Below are positions 1 through 11,531 of a DNA stretch of 64,000 bases, piece by piece. The stretch is from Saururus chinensis (lineage: Eukaryota; Streptophyta; Magnoliopsida; Piperales; Saururaceae). Position numbers and translations under genes: made by a program. The notes beneath the pieces were generated by a model. It was not told the DNA's origin. It did no database searches and saw only the letters and a list, made by a program, of their open reading frames with translations. How positions within the stretch are numbered: the first letter of the stretch is position 1; each line of letters begins with the position of its first letter. The stretch covers positions 49,533,351 through 49,597,350 of the forward strand of contig CP141140.1 in assembly GCA_035235625.1 (NCBI GenBank). Direction: 5' to 3'.

Positions 1-752
1 TATTTATATGAATAGAAGGGGTTGCTTTAAAGAGGAAAGTGAAATCAAATCTCTAAATTACATCCTGATTGATTGCCTGATTGATTGCTTCTTTGGCAAT
101 GATTAGATACTAAATAAATCAAATAAATCAATAATTTATTTATCAAATATGTATCTTTGATTCTTTCTTTAGTTATCCAATTAGCCTCATTGTATTTCTT
201 TATGTGTATCAATCAAAATCAATGAAAATATTCTTCATGTGCTGGCCCCGGGTTAGTTTACTAGCTGTCTAATTGCATGCCAGATTCGACCCATATATCT
301 TCAGAATTTAGAATTTTATCCTGAAATAAGACTTGTAGCCACGGAAGTCTTCTTTCCAATGCCACTAGAATCATATCAATCCATATTATACAGAGAAATA
401 TATGGTCAAAATACTATGGCTGTATCAATCTGTCTGAATCAGCTTCTTTCCTAATTTAGTTCTCGTGATGCAAATATCAAATCAAACGGGTCCACAAGGT
501 TGTGTTCGACCATTCCATGTATGTTTAGACCATTAGGAGCTCATTCTTGACTTTTAAATAACTTTGGGTAGTTGGGCCTCACTTCATATTCCAGTTGGAT
601 CCTGTTGAAGCCTGTTTAGACATGTAAACTTAATTAAGGTCCAACTAACCTATTCAAAACATAAATAGCCCAAATAAGCAATGAATTAATACAAAATAGG
701 ATTGCAATTTGAAATTTGAAAATATTTTATTGAATATTATTTCAGTGCATCA
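1..752. other. AT-rich intergenic DNA, no gene seen
   Basis: No open reading frame with recognisable protein similarity, no RNA gene and no clear repeat was found. It is the flank into which, or next to which, the giant LTR starting at 753 lies. The five bases before that LTR are CATCA, but the matching outer end of the element is not in view, so no target duplication can be tested. Confidence 0.5.
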
Positions 753-1559
753 TGTAACGCCCGATATTTTTCATACATTTTCCTCAAAATTCACGGAATA
801 TTTTTGCAATGTAAGTGCTATAAATCGGGAAAAATGACTACGAAACCTGTGAAAATAGTTTTATAATTTAAAACATAACACATCAATCATTTTCCCATCC
901 AAAATTTTCTCATTCGATCAAACATAATACAACCAAACCAAACATCATCAAGAGCTACTCGAAAATAAATGTATGAATAAATTGCTATGATCATAAACTT
1001 TAAATACAAATCCCTCCCAAGAATTCCTGAGTGCAAGTCCCATAATAGTCTATAGTCTAATCCAATCGAAAGTCTAGAATATATAAACATATTAATTCTC
1101 GTCTCACCCAATACATCGGATCGTGGCACAAAAATACTCGCAGTAAGTCAAGTGTATACCTGAGTCCAAGGGAATCAATCCACCTCGGAAATGAACATCC
1201 ATCTCCAAGAGCTCTCTATTACAAACCTGCAAAAGCCTCTCGAACAATGGGGCTAAAAGTAGGGTAATGAGCATTTTCATACTCAGTAGGAAAATACCAG
1301 TAAGGGAGTTCTAAACAGTGAACTCAGTAAATCCATAGATAGATGCGTTCATGCAACTCAAACATGAAGCAAACAAGCATATCATAATCATCCTCATACG
1401 CATACAAACACACCAAACAAACCATCGAATCAAACTTACACAAGCACCCTTAATCAGGGTCTTACAAACTTACTTGTACTACCGTACGCTTACTCAAACA
1501 ACTTACACATACTTGTACGACCTTACTCGTTCTATCATATGCTTACTCATATAGCTTAC

Positions 1560-1750
1560 ACATACCTATACGACCTTACTTGTACAATCATACTCGTACG
1601 ACCTTACTCGTGCAGTCTTACTCAAAATCATACACTTACTGTCTTACTCAGAAAATACTCTTACAATCGTACTTATACTCATACTCTTATAGTTGTGCTC
1701 ATATTCATACTCTTACAGTAGTGCTCATACTCATACTCTTACAGTCGTAC
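1560..1750. repeat. ACTCATACTCTTACAGT-type microsatellite inside LTR
   Basis: Degenerate short repeats of CTCATACTCTTACAGTCGT and CGACCTTACTCGTACA type. The homologous stretch in the other full LTR copy lies at about 57770-58140, where it is longer. It creates spurious Thr/Tyr/Leu-rich open frames. Confidence 0.75.
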
Positions 1751-1984
1751 ACATACTATCGACCATTGAAGCTCATTACAACTAATAAGCTCCAACGTCG
1801 AATGGAAAAGAATGCCACTGGGGTATCACCTTAACCTCCGGGGAGTGACTAGACGCCATGGACTTTTCCAAAGGCAAGGCACACCAATGCTCATGTAGTA
1901 TAGGATCAAACAGGTGAGAGCAGTTCCATGATACTACTTACCTAAGCGCGTAAATATAAACACCCACACATAAGGGGTCATACA

Positions 1985-2092
1985 ATTGTCAACCATAATG
2001 GGTCTTATAGTGCCATAGAATTGCCCACCATTATTGGTCTTATAGTGCCATAAAATTGCCCACCTTAATGGGTCTTATAGTGCCAGTGCCAC
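1985..2092. repeat. 35-bp tandem repeat inside LTR, about 3 copies
   Basis: Three degenerate copies of a unit containing AATGGGTCTTATAGTGCCAT with about 35-bp spacing. The same array has about four more regular copies at 58375-58508, so copy number differs between the two LTRs. Confidence 0.8.
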
Positions 2093-2201
2093 TCCTGGGC
2101 AGAAATCATATAGTGTCACTCCTTGGCAGAATCATACAGTGTCATTCTTGGGCAAAATCATACAACGCTCTCAACAGAGCATCAAATGTCTGGGCTTCTG
2201 G

Positions 2202-2744
2202 CTGCCCCATGAGCATCGGAGGAACGCCGTTCAGTATCACGGCTCTGGATTTATCGTCATCGGACGAACCGGTGTTTTCTAAATTTGTTTCTGAATCGGT
2301 TATGCAAAAATTATTACTGTCTGTTATGTAGCATTAAATTAGATTTTAATTCCACCTACTGAGTATAAAAAAATACTCACCCACCCACAGACTCTGCAGG
2401 TAGTAAAACCAACTAAAGAATTACCTGTTTAGTCTCTCTTAAATATTTTTAAATCTCTATAATATTATCTTTTTTTATGAAAGGCTTGGCCTGTATTTTG
2501 TAATTCTGTAATATGACTGCTCTACATACAGTGTACTCTTGACTGGGTCCTAATTTTCTACTACGTTATATGTAATATTTTAGCTGTGCGTCAACTCCAA
2601 AATTCTTATGTTTTATGTCGACTTATTTTTCATAGATCCGTACGGCGGACTGTCACGTTCGGTTTCACGTGCGATATAACACGTGCAGAGCGAGATAATA
2701 ATTATGCGAATTATGACGTATATTATTTTCTGACGGTCGCCACA
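2202..2744 (+). repeat. Truncated 5' LTR of gypsy element
   Basis: Near-identical to 9560-10115 of the 3' LTR, from GAGCATCGGAGGAACGC to GACGGTCGCCACA. About 1.1 kb of the LTR start is missing, so its promoter region is lost. Confidence 0.9.
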
Positions 2745-2746
2745 CT

Positions 2747-2758
2747 TGGTATCAGAGC
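2747..2758 (+). other. Primer-binding site for initiator methionine tRNA
   Basis: TGGTATCAGAGC, complementary to the 3' end of plant initiator tRNA-Met, begins two bases after the LTR end. This is the standard position and sequence for minus-strand priming in plant gypsy elements and it fixes the element's orientation as plus. Confidence 0.93.
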
Positions 2759-2882
2759 ACTTGACTCCACTGCTCCTAGAGCAGTCAAAATATATCATAA
2801 TTATATTTGATGTTTTCCTATGTGATGATATATATTGTTTTTGTGTTTTGAAATGTTAAATCAGTTAATGGGAAAATAAAAA

Positions 2883-3789
2883 ATGAGATTGATTTTGGGA
2901 TCTTTATATCATATGTCAGCCCGAAAACCACCACCAAAGAAAAAAAAAAAGAGTCACAATATGGCAGAGTCTTCAACCACCTCAAAAATTACCACCGCCC
3001 TTTCCCAGAATAGTGATGAGATCCAGGAGATAGTCAATATTCCCGACACACCTCTTTCGTTAGATGAAGTAGTAAACATTTCCAACACAACCATTGAAGT
3101 GGAAGACACATCTGAGGAAGAGGACCCTGAGGAAGAGGTACCCTGAGGAGGAGGACCCTGAGGAGGAGGACCCTAAGGAAGAGGACCTTGTGGAGGAGGA
3201 CCCTAAGGAAGAGGACCCTGTGGAGGAGGACCCTATAGAGGCAGACCCTGTGGAAGAGGACCCTAAGGAAGAGGACCCTGTGGAGGAGGACCCTGTAGAG
3301 GCAGACCCTGTGGAAGAGGACCCGGACCCAGTAGAAGAAGACCTGATGGAAGAGGAACCATTGGAGGCCGATCCAATGGATGATGAATATTTTTGGAACA
3401 ATATGATGATTAATGTTCCGGAGGAGGAGGAGATAATAGAAAATGTCGGCCAAGAGGAGATGAGGGTGGTTCCAAAGGAGGAAGCGGTGAGAGAAAATAT
3501 CATTAGGGGGGAGGGGGTACATAACCCTATGTTAGATGTCGATTTGAACCTCTTGCTTCCAGAAGCGGAAGAGATGGCGGAAGCAGAAAGTGCATGTTGG
3601 GGAGATAGGGGAAAGGGAATTGTTTGGTACACAAACCAGTTACTAGAAATCTGTGTACTATGCGAGCAAAGGGGGCACTACTTCTGTCAGTGCCCATGGT
3701 ACACCGACCCACTGCCCGAACTATGCCCTATCTGCGAGAAGGATGGGCACTACTTCTTCCAGTGCCCTTATAAGAAAATTTTCCCTTGA
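2883..3789 (+). pseudogene. Extra ORF before gag: acidic repeat protein with two zinc knuckles (frameshifted)
   Basis: A reading frame from ATG 2883 (or the in-frame ATG at 2913) runs into an acidic Pro-Glu-Asp repeat and stops at 3144-3146. The repeat continues in another frame from about 3094 to the stop at 3787-3789, so one frameshift separates the two parts. The N-terminal part has a lysine run (PKKKKKS). The middle is 15 or more degenerate EEDP units. The C-terminal part has two CCHC knuckles of form C-x2-C-x4-H-x4-C (starting CVLCEQRGH and CPICEKDGH). It lies between the primer site and gag, where most gypsy elements have a short leader. I do not recognise its function; the knuckles suggest nucleic-acid binding. 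It could be a duplicated gag tail, but the real gag has its own knuckle downstream. Confidence 0.7.
3121..3345 (+). repeat. Acidic-codon minisatellite (GAGGAGGACCCT units)
   Basis: Tandem 12-18-bp units around GAGGAGGACCCTAAGGAAGA. On the plus strand they encode EEDPKEEDP-type repeats. The Ser/Leu-rich open frames on the opposite strand are by-products of this repeat. Confidence 0.85.
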
Positions 3790-3967
3790 ACATCTGAATG
3801 TGTGTGGTTGTGTTTCAACTTTCTTTAACACTTTTGTTGCTTGACGTAAAATAGAGTCTTTTGGCTTTGCAAGTATGTTGTATACACTTCTTTTGTACAT
3901 GTAAATATGAGAATATATATATATTTCTAGTTACAAAAAATTGTTGTGAATTTAAGGTTACTACAAT

Positions 3968-4849
3968 ATGTCCGAAATGTCTTTTGACAAAGAAGTACAA
4001 TTGTCTGACAATTCTGCCCAAGCCGAAAATGCTGCTCAAGATGCAGCAGTACCTGAAAGCCATATGGATAATTTCTTTGACCTCATGATTCAAAGGATGA
4101 CTCAACATCTACAGACTCAAAGATTACAACCCAGCCCTAATCATTTAAGTAACTCTAGGGAAACTGCTAGTCTTAGTGAGAAGGATAATTTACTTGAGCG
4201 CTTTAAGAAGATCGCTCTAGAATTTTTTGGAGTAGATGGGCCAGAAGCTACTGAAAAATGGACGTTCAAAGTCGAACAAATTTTTAAAGCCTTAAAAGTT
4301 CCCGAAGATAGGAAAGTTGATGTAGCCACTTTCGCTATGACAGGAGAAGCGGCTTTTTGGTGGCCATCAGCTAAACGAAATTTCTTTCCAAATAGAGGAA
4401 ATATCAAGTGGGAAGAATTCAGAGAAGTATTATACAACAAATATTTCCCACCTCATGTTCAGGAAAAGAAGGAGAAAGAATTTTTAGATCTCCAACAAGG
4501 GAATATGACAGTTTTTCAATATGAAAATAAATTTATTCAGTTACAACGCTTCGCTCCCGAAATCTGTTCAACGGAGCTAAAGAAAGCCAGAAAATTTGTC
4601 AGAGGTTTGCATAATGGGCTTCATAGTCGAATAGTAGGATTTTAACCTACTACTTTGGCTAAAGCTGTGGAATTAGCTTCACTACTGGAACAAGAATATC
4701 AGGAGTTCTTAGCAGAGAAAAAGGATCGTGGACAAGGAAGCCGGATGGAAGACCGGAAGAGAAAATTCACAACCCTAAGCAGTATAATAATAAAAAATTT
4801 CCAAGAACCTCAGGACCACCGCCCCAAAATCAAAAAGAGAAAAAGTTAG
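3968..4849 (+). pseudogene. gag: Ty3/gypsy gag (interrupted)
   Basis: Gag forms the virus-like particle and packages element RNA. ATG 3968 follows the acidic ORF by 179 bp. The central part has the Ty3-type capsid signature (GEAAFWW near residue 120, then a W-x2-F-x6-Y-F segment and an LxxGNMTVFQYENKF segment). An in-frame TAA at 4643-4645 interrupts the frame, which resumes in the same register at once and reads to 4849. A frameshift follows before the zinc knuckle C-x2-C-x4-H-x4-C at 4912-4953, which is in frame with pol. The TAA is best explained as CAA changed to TAA. Confidence 0.88.
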
Positions 4850-4911
4850 AAAAACGCTCCAAATGCAACTGATTTCATCCATCAGGGATCTGCTACCTTA
4901 CTGAGAGACAA

Positions 4912-7900
4912 TGCTTCGCATGTGGAGATCATGGGCATCAGAACAAGGAATGCCCCAAAAAGAAAATCAAAGAAGAGATCAAACCGGAGCAAAAACCAAA
5001 AGCTCAGGGGCGAGTGTTTGCCATTACTGCGGAAGAAGATCAAACTTCAGCAGGAGTTATACAAGGTACACTTCTAATTTTAGATAAAGTTGCTAAAATT
5101 TTAATAGATCCAGGATCGACGCATTCTTTCATATCCTGTGATTTTGCCTTAAGTACGGATCATCCAATTTTGGAATTAGGATATATCCTAGAAGTGTCAA
5201 CTCCTGTTGGAAAAACTTTTATAGCTCAAAACTTTGTGCAAGATGTGTCCATAACCTTTGACAACCAAAAATGGAAGGCTAACTTGATACTCTTAAGTAT
5301 GAACGATTACGATGTCATCTTAGGAATGGATTGGTTAGCTGATAATGAAGCATTGGTGGACTGTAAGAAAAAGAAGGTGATATTCAATAATCAAGGAGAG
5401 GAATATACCTTTCATGGACATAGAGAACCTTTAGGAGTATGCATTATTTCTGATGTAAAGGCACAACACTTGATATCTAGAGGATGTCAAGTGTATCTTG
5501 CAAGTATAATCTTGGAAGAATCATCATCTCCCAAGTTAGGAGATATTGAAGTTACAAGGAACTTTCTATATATATTTCCTGAAGATCTTCCAGGGGAACC
5601 ACCAAAGAGAGAGATAGATTTTAATATTGATTTAATACCAAATACAGAACCTATCTCTAAGGCACCCTATAGAATGACACCTACAGAATTAAAAGAATTA
5701 AAGAATCAAGTGCAGGAATTGCTAAATAAAGGATTCATTAGACCGAGTGTCTCAGCTTGGGGAGCTCCAGTCCTTTTTGTCAGGAAAAAGGATGGATCGT
5801 TGAGACTGTGCATAGACTATAAAATGCTTAATTCGGTAACTATTAAAAATAAGTATCCTTTACCCAAAATAGATGATTTGTTTGACCAATTACAAGAAGA
5901 AAAAGTATTCTCAAAAATAGATTTCAGATCTGGATATCACCAGTTGAGAATACAGGATGAAGATATTCCAAAAACAGCATTTCGTACCCGTTATGGACAC
6001 TATGAATTTTTAATGATGCCATTCGGATTGACGAATGCTCCTACAACATTCATGGATCTTATGAACCAATTTTTTCGACCTTATTTGGATAAATTTGTGA
6101 TTGTTTTTGTTGATGACATATTAATCTATTCTTCCACTCCTAAAGAACACCAAACACACTTACAAATAGTTCTTCAAACTCTGAGAGAACATCAGCTAAA
6201 TGCCAAGTTAAGTAAGTGTGAGTTTTGGTTAGACAAGGTTGTGTTCTTGGGTCATGTCATTTCTAATAATGGAATATCAGTAGACCCTACCAAGATCGAA
6301 GCGGTCGTGAAGTGGGAAAGACCCAAAACCGTTACAGAAATTAGGAGTTTCTTAGGACTTGATGGTTACTATTGAAGATTTATCCAAGACTTCTCAAAAA
6401 TAGTTTTACCTTTAACAAAGTTAACCAGAAAAGGAGTGAGGTTTTTATGGAATGAAGATTGTGAGAAGGCATTTCAGGAGTTAAAACAAAGATTAACTAC
6501 CACCCCAGTTTTATCCTTACCTACTGGTAATGGAGGATTTGTAATTTATAGTGATCCTCAAGAATAGGTCTTGGATGTGTCTTGATGCAACATGAGAAGG
6601 TAATAGCCTATGCTTCAAGACAATTAAAGAAGCATGAAGGTAATTACCCCATTCATGATCTTGAATTGGCTGCAGTAGTTTTTGCCTTAAAAGTCTGGAG
6701 ACATTACTTGTATGGAGAGAAATTTGAAGTTTTTACAGATCATCAAAATCTGAAATACATTTTCTCTCAAAGGGATTTAAATTTAAGGCAAAGACGGTGG
6801 ATTGAATACTTGAATGATTATGACTTCTCTATTCAATATCACCCAGGAAAAGCCAATGTAGTAGCTGATGCCTTGAGTAGAAAGACTTCAGGGATGGTAG
6901 CTCAACTGTTGATAAAAGAATGGAAACTGATGGAAGAGGTAATTGACATACAACCTCAATTACAACCAGGAACTAAGAAGGTAATTGTAGCTAATTTGGA
7001 AATAAAATTTGAATTGGTTGAGTGCATTTTGGAGGCGCAAAAAGAGGATGCAGAAGTACAAACCTTCTTTGGTAAGCCTGATTTTAATAGACATTCTAAG
7101 GATGGAATAAGATTTAAAGAACGACTAGTAGTCCCTACAGTACCTGAATTAAAACAAAAACTGCTGCAGGAAGCTCATAGGTCTCAATACACTATCCACC
7201 TAGGAGGAACAAAAATGTATCAGGACCTTAAAAGAAGTTTTTGGTGGAAAGGGATGAAAAAGGACATCGGAGAATTTGTCTCTAAATGCCTAACTTGTCA
7301 GCAAGTTAAGGCAGAATGTCAAAAACCCTCAGGTACTCTTCAACCTATCGAAATTCCAGAATGGAAGTGGGAACACATCTCTATGGATTTTGTTTCAGGC
7401 TTACCCAAGACATCAGCGGGTCATGAATCCATTTGGGTTATAGTGGATAGACTTACTAAGAGTGCTCACTTTCTCCCTTTAAAGAAGTCTCAAACATTGA
7501 TTGTTCTAGACAAAATGTATATAAAGGAAATTGTGAGTCGGCATGGCGTACCCTTATCGATCATTTCAGATCGAGACAATCGGTTCACTTCACACTTTTG
7601 GCAGAAACTCCAAGAAGAATTAGGTACTAATCTCAAATTTAGTACAACATTCCATCCGCAAACTGATGGTCAGTCTAAACGAACTATTTAGACACTAGAA
7701 GACATGTTGCGGGCGTGTGCCATAGATTGAAAAGGTAACTAGGATGAACATTTACCATTAATTGAATTTTCTTACAATAATAGTTACCATTCTAGTATTG
7801 GTATGGCGCCATATGAGGCTCTTTATGGACAACCTTGTCGATCCCCAACTTGTTGGAGTGAAGTTAGAGAAGGAAAATTAGTAAAATCAGAACTCTTACA

Positions 7901-8426
7901 ACAGTGTATGGATAAAGTAAAGCTTATACAGAGTCAGTTAAAGACAACTCAAAGTCGTCAAAAGAGCTACGCCGATCAACGAAGAAAAGATCTCGACTTC
8001 TGTACAGGTGATCACGTGCTTCTAAAGGTATCACCAACTCGGGGAATTATGAGATTTGGTATGAAAGGAAAGCTAAGTCCTCGATTTGTAGGACCATTTG
8101 AAATTCTTGATAAAATAGGACCAGTAGCTTACATATTAGCATTACCCCCTCAGCTGGACAAGGTTCATAATGTGTTTCATGTATCCATGTTTCACAAGTA
8201 TGTACAAGATCCTTCTCACATCTTAGATTAGACAATGATCAACTTGGAACCTGATTTGACATTTGAAGAGAAACCTGTCAGAATTTTGGATTGAAAAGAA
8301 CAAATCTTGAGGACAAAAAGGATTCCATTAGTCAAAGTGTTATGGTAGCACCATTCATCAGAAGAAGCCACATGGGAATTGAAAAGTAAAATGGTAAAGA
8401 AATATCCTGAGCTCTTTGATGAGTAG
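4912..8426 (+). pseudogene. pol: Ty3/gypsy pol: protease, RT, RNase H, integrase, chromodomain-like tail (multiple stops)
   Basis: Begins with the gag knuckle, then an aspartic protease ([10 protein letters not shown], near 5107-5136; Thr of the usual D-T/S-G replaced by Pro). Reverse transcriptase follows with the FVDDILIYS catalytic motif near 6107-6133, then RNase H ([11 protein letters not shown]), and integrase with its HHCC zinc region (H...LTCQQVK), the D,D-35-E core and a GPF/Y-like segment (GPFEILDKIGP). The tail (EEATWELKSKM...YPELF) resembles the end of a chromodomain region. Breaks: TGA at 6373-6375, a one-base deletion near 6560, TAG at 7689-7691, further TGA and TAG stops before 7745, TAG at 8229, TGA at 8292 and TAG at 8346. 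Most are explained by C-to-T or G-to-A changes. Domain order RT-RNase H-integrase proves Ty3/gypsy type. Confidence 0.93.
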
Positions 8427-8456
8427 CAAGTTCAATTTCGACGACGAAATTCTTAT

Positions 8457-8466
8457 GAGGGAAGAA
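8457..8466 (+). other. Polypurine tract
   Basis: GAGGGAAGAA directly precedes the 3' LTR start TGTGACAACCC. This is the expected position of the plus-strand priming site. Confidence 0.85.
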
Positions 8467-10115
8467 TGTGACAACCCTGATTCGAGGTAAGTTATAATAT
8501 TAGAATTTTTATATATTATTAGAGTATTAGTTTGAATGTGGAACCTAAATGAATGTTGTAGAACTTTAAAAACCAAGTATAAAGGTTTTTGAAGCGCTTG
8601 ATTCGGAGGTAGTGGTCATATGTAGCAATCGTGGAAGCGCGCATTATGAGTGGGCCCATGATGAAACTATGGTAAAACCTATCCTTGAGTGGTCTTGTTT
8701 CGAAGGGCTCGTCGATATGAGTCCATCAGTACCAAGAACGTACAATTCCGATATATAGGTAAAAAGTTAGAGCAATTTAAAGTTTTGGAAAAAAGAAAAA
8801 AAAATATTATTTTAATGCAGGCTTGCGTTGACCCCGTGCAACGCGCGACATCGCGTGGTTCGTGCTGCTCGTGGTTTTGCGTGGCTCGCAACGAGGTCCG
8901 CGCATCCGCATGACATGCGGAGACCGCATGTCGTGCACCGCGGCACCGCGTGGACCCACGCAGACACCACATGACACGTGCGGTTCCACGCATCGGTCCC
9001 ACGCAGTTCCATGGTCAGCTGCGCGATGCGTGTTAGACACGCGTCGCACACCAGTTTCACCCCAATCTCTATATATACCCCAGTTTTCACTTTACTATTC
9101 ACTTCCACCTCTAGTAAAAACTTCTTACTCTCCGTTCTGAGCTATTTTAAGTCCGATTCAACCCGTTTCAAAGAAGTTCTTAACTAAAGCGACTGTGCCG
9201 GACGCTGTGACGGGACTGGATTTTCAATATAAGCCCTCTGTGACCATGAACTTTCTACTCTGACCGTAAGGTAGGGAGTCTTAAACTCTAAATTTATGCT
9301 TGGCATGTATGCCTTATTTTTATGGACTGTTTTTAGTCAATCATATGTCTTTTCTTATGTTTTCAAAAAGAAATGCTTTACGAATATCATGTTTTATTTA
9401 ATAAAAAATTATGACATGATATGTGTGTTTTCTGGAGAGTTCTAGGGTTATACCTAGAATAATATTTTCTGGATACCTATCGAAGAAATTATCAGTATCT
9501 GGCGCGTGCATGTAGGTATGGAGTATCATGGGAAAACTCCTGCCTTTTAAGCTTACGGTTGCCCAATGAGCATCGGAGGAACGCAGTTCGGTATCACACC
9601 TCTAGATTTATCGTCATCGGACGAACCGATGTTTTCTGAATTTGTTTCTGAATCGGTTATGCAAAAATTATTACTGTCTGTTATGTAGCATTAAATTAGA
9701 TTTTAATTCCACCTACTGAGTATAAAAAAAATACTCACCCACCCACAGACTCTACAGGTAGTAAAACCAACCCGGAGGGGTCAACCAAAGAATTACCTTT
9801 TAGTCTCTTTTAAATATTTTTAAATCTCTGTAATATTATGGTTTTTTATGAAAGGCTTGGCCTGTATTTTGTAATTCTGTAATATGACTGCTCTACATAC
9901 AGTGTACTCTGGATTGGGTCCTTATTTTCTACTACGTTATATGTAATATTTTAGTTGTGCGTCAACTCCAAAATTCTTATGTTTTATGTCGACTTATTTT
10001 TCATAGATCCGTATGGCAGACTGTCACATTCGGTTTCATGTGCAATGTAACACGTGCCAAGCGAGATAATAATTACGCGAATTATGACGTATATTATTTT
10101 CTGACGGTCGCCACA
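8467..10115 (+). repeat. Complete 3' LTR of gypsy element (1649 bp)
   Basis: TG...CA ends (TGTGACAACCC to GTCGCCACA). The last 556 bp match the truncated 5' LTR. It contains a 49-bp box shared with other LTRs (8702-8750, reverse orientation), a CpG-dense GC-rich block (about 8815-9060) and a TATA box at 9070. Open frames on both strands of the GC block are not genes. Confidence 0.93.
9070..9077 (+). promoter_or_regulatory. Likely LTR TATA box
   Basis: TATATATA in the context CTCTATATATACCCC, just after the GC-rich block and in the middle of the LTR, where the U3/R boundary is expected. Transcription would start roughly 30 bp downstream; the exact base is not shown by sequence alone. Confidence 0.6.
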
Positions 10116-11531
10116 AACGGGGTGTCAAAGGTCACTGCAGCAAAATCCGTGACTAACGTCGGCACACTAGGGCAGCTGAGAGAAAGATCAAGCCAACATA
10201 AGTTGCGGTGCAACCAGATGTCGAGGGTGTACTCACTGAAGGTTGGCCAACGACTGAGAAGTACTTGGCCGGCCGTAAGATGTCAAAATTGGCAGTGGAC
10301 AACACCTAGCAGTGTCGATTTTGCATCATCGAGGGCCCCAATAGGGTAGAGGGCAACGCTTGAGGACAAATGAGAGGTGGAGGAGGGCTATGTGTCAACT
10401 CTACTCTGTGGCAAAGCCAACCAACTATCAGGCAGCACAAATACGGTGCCTAAACCCAAAAGCACACGCGTGGCCACATGCACACGCAACCAAAATGGAC
10501 TACTCTGGGGGGAGATGGGTCAGATGGTAGCAGCCCGAGGCCCACAAAAGAACAACTGGGCAGCTGTGCTTCTTGCACAATATAGGGCAAAGGCAAGCGG
10601 CCCATTCCGAGTGGAGGTATAATCGGGCCAAGTGGGACAGACCCTCACTGTCGCCAAGCCGGGGCAGAGCCCACGATGGCCAAATGGCCCATAACTCGCC
10701 GATGGCAATGACCCGGGACGTACCCAAAGGGGTGAAGCAGGGTCGGAAATGGTAACCCCCAACCAACATCGGGTCGAAGTAGGCTGGACGGAGTCTATCC
10801 GGTGGTTGGACGATGACCGGAAACACACTGGTGTCTAAAAAACACCACAGACAGTGGAATGAAGTATAGGAACAAAAACCGACCAAAGTACCGGTAGCTC
10901 ATAGCGAAGTGAAGAAAGCATGGCAGTGGCTCTAGCCAGCGCCTATGGGTTCCTAGCAGCCAACCAAGCATAAGTCTACTTGAGGGCGACCGCAAACGAC
11001 ATCAAAATCGCACCCCCACGGCTTCAAAAACAAGATTTGAAGGAGAGAAAAACCGAAGAAAAGTTCAGTACCTCATGGAGGAGCAAAGAGGCCATGGCGG
11101 CAGTCATAACCAAAATCTACGGGCTTGTGGTGGTGAGGCAAAGAGGATCCTGACAAGAATCAGCGAAATCCGATGACTGAGGAGCGAGAACAGAGGGACC
11201 GGAAATGGGCTTAGGTTTTCACTCCATCTCTCTGGACGTCGAGTTTTTCTTCTGAAACTTACTGGATCAGCCTTTTAAGCTGTGATTTACTATTCACTCT
11301 TTTTTATTTTTACATTTATGTCCCCAACACGTGTTCACCTCCTGGTTACGCGTTGTCCCTCCAAAATTTTCGTTGTAAGCACACGGTGAAGCCTACGGCC
11401 CACGACTAAGCCCCACACCCGACTCTATGGGTATAAATATGGGGTAAATACACAAATATTTTCCCTCCGAAAATGACTACAAAAATTGCAGGAAAATCAA
11501 AGAAAATCGTAGAAAAATCAGGGACATTACA
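10116..11531 (-). mobile_element. Giant chromovirus-type LTR, second part
   Basis: Continues the LTR of 753-2201 after the nested gypsy element. It matches about 60140-61672 of the solo LTR; landmarks are GCCAACATAAG, AAGCACACGCGTGGCCACATG and the terminal GGGACATTACA. Sequence equivalent to about 58690-60130 of the solo copy is absent. On the minus strand the LTR would begin TGTAATGTCCC at 11531. Confidence 0.85.

Larger units (their letters stand above)
753..2201 (-). mobile_element. Giant chromovirus-type LTR, first part (split by nested gypsy)
   Basis: Starts TGTAACGCCCGATATTTTTC and matches the complete solo LTR at 56997-61672 from its first base through about 58690. Shared landmarks are the ACTCATAC-type microsatellite, the CACCATAATGGGTCTTATAG repeats and the CAACAGAGCATCAAA motif. 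The remaining part of the same LTR is at 10116-11531. Orientation is minus because a purine-rich tract typical of the base before a 3' LTR lies just beyond 11531 on the minus strand. Such very long LTRs are known in Tekay/Del chromoviruses; that lineage name is an inference. Open frames inside it are fortuitous. Confidence 0.85.
2202..10115 (+). mobile_element. Ty3/gypsy chromovirus with truncated 5' LTR and complete 3' LTR
   Basis: Order on the plus strand: truncated 5' LTR (2202-2744), initiator-Met tRNA primer site (2747-2758), an extra acidic ORF, gag, protease, reverse transcriptase, RNase H, integrase and a decayed chromodomain-like tail, then a purine tract (8457-8466) and a 1649-bp 3' LTR beginning TGTGACAACCC and ending GTCGCCACA (8467-10115). 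The coding part carries several stops and frameshifts, so it is not autonomous now. It sits within the giant LTR at 753-11531. The missing start of the 5' LTR and the missing middle of the host LTR meet at about 2201, which one deletion would explain. Confidence 0.93.

Noticed and set aside
3034..3632. Minus-strand frames of 162 and 190 codons
   Set aside because: They are antisense to the acidic minisatellite and consist of its reverse translation.
10377..10995. Several frames of 60-128 codons on both strands
   Set aside because: They lie in the GC-richer part of the giant LTR; the corresponding frames in the solo copy at 60200-61100 differ in phase and length.
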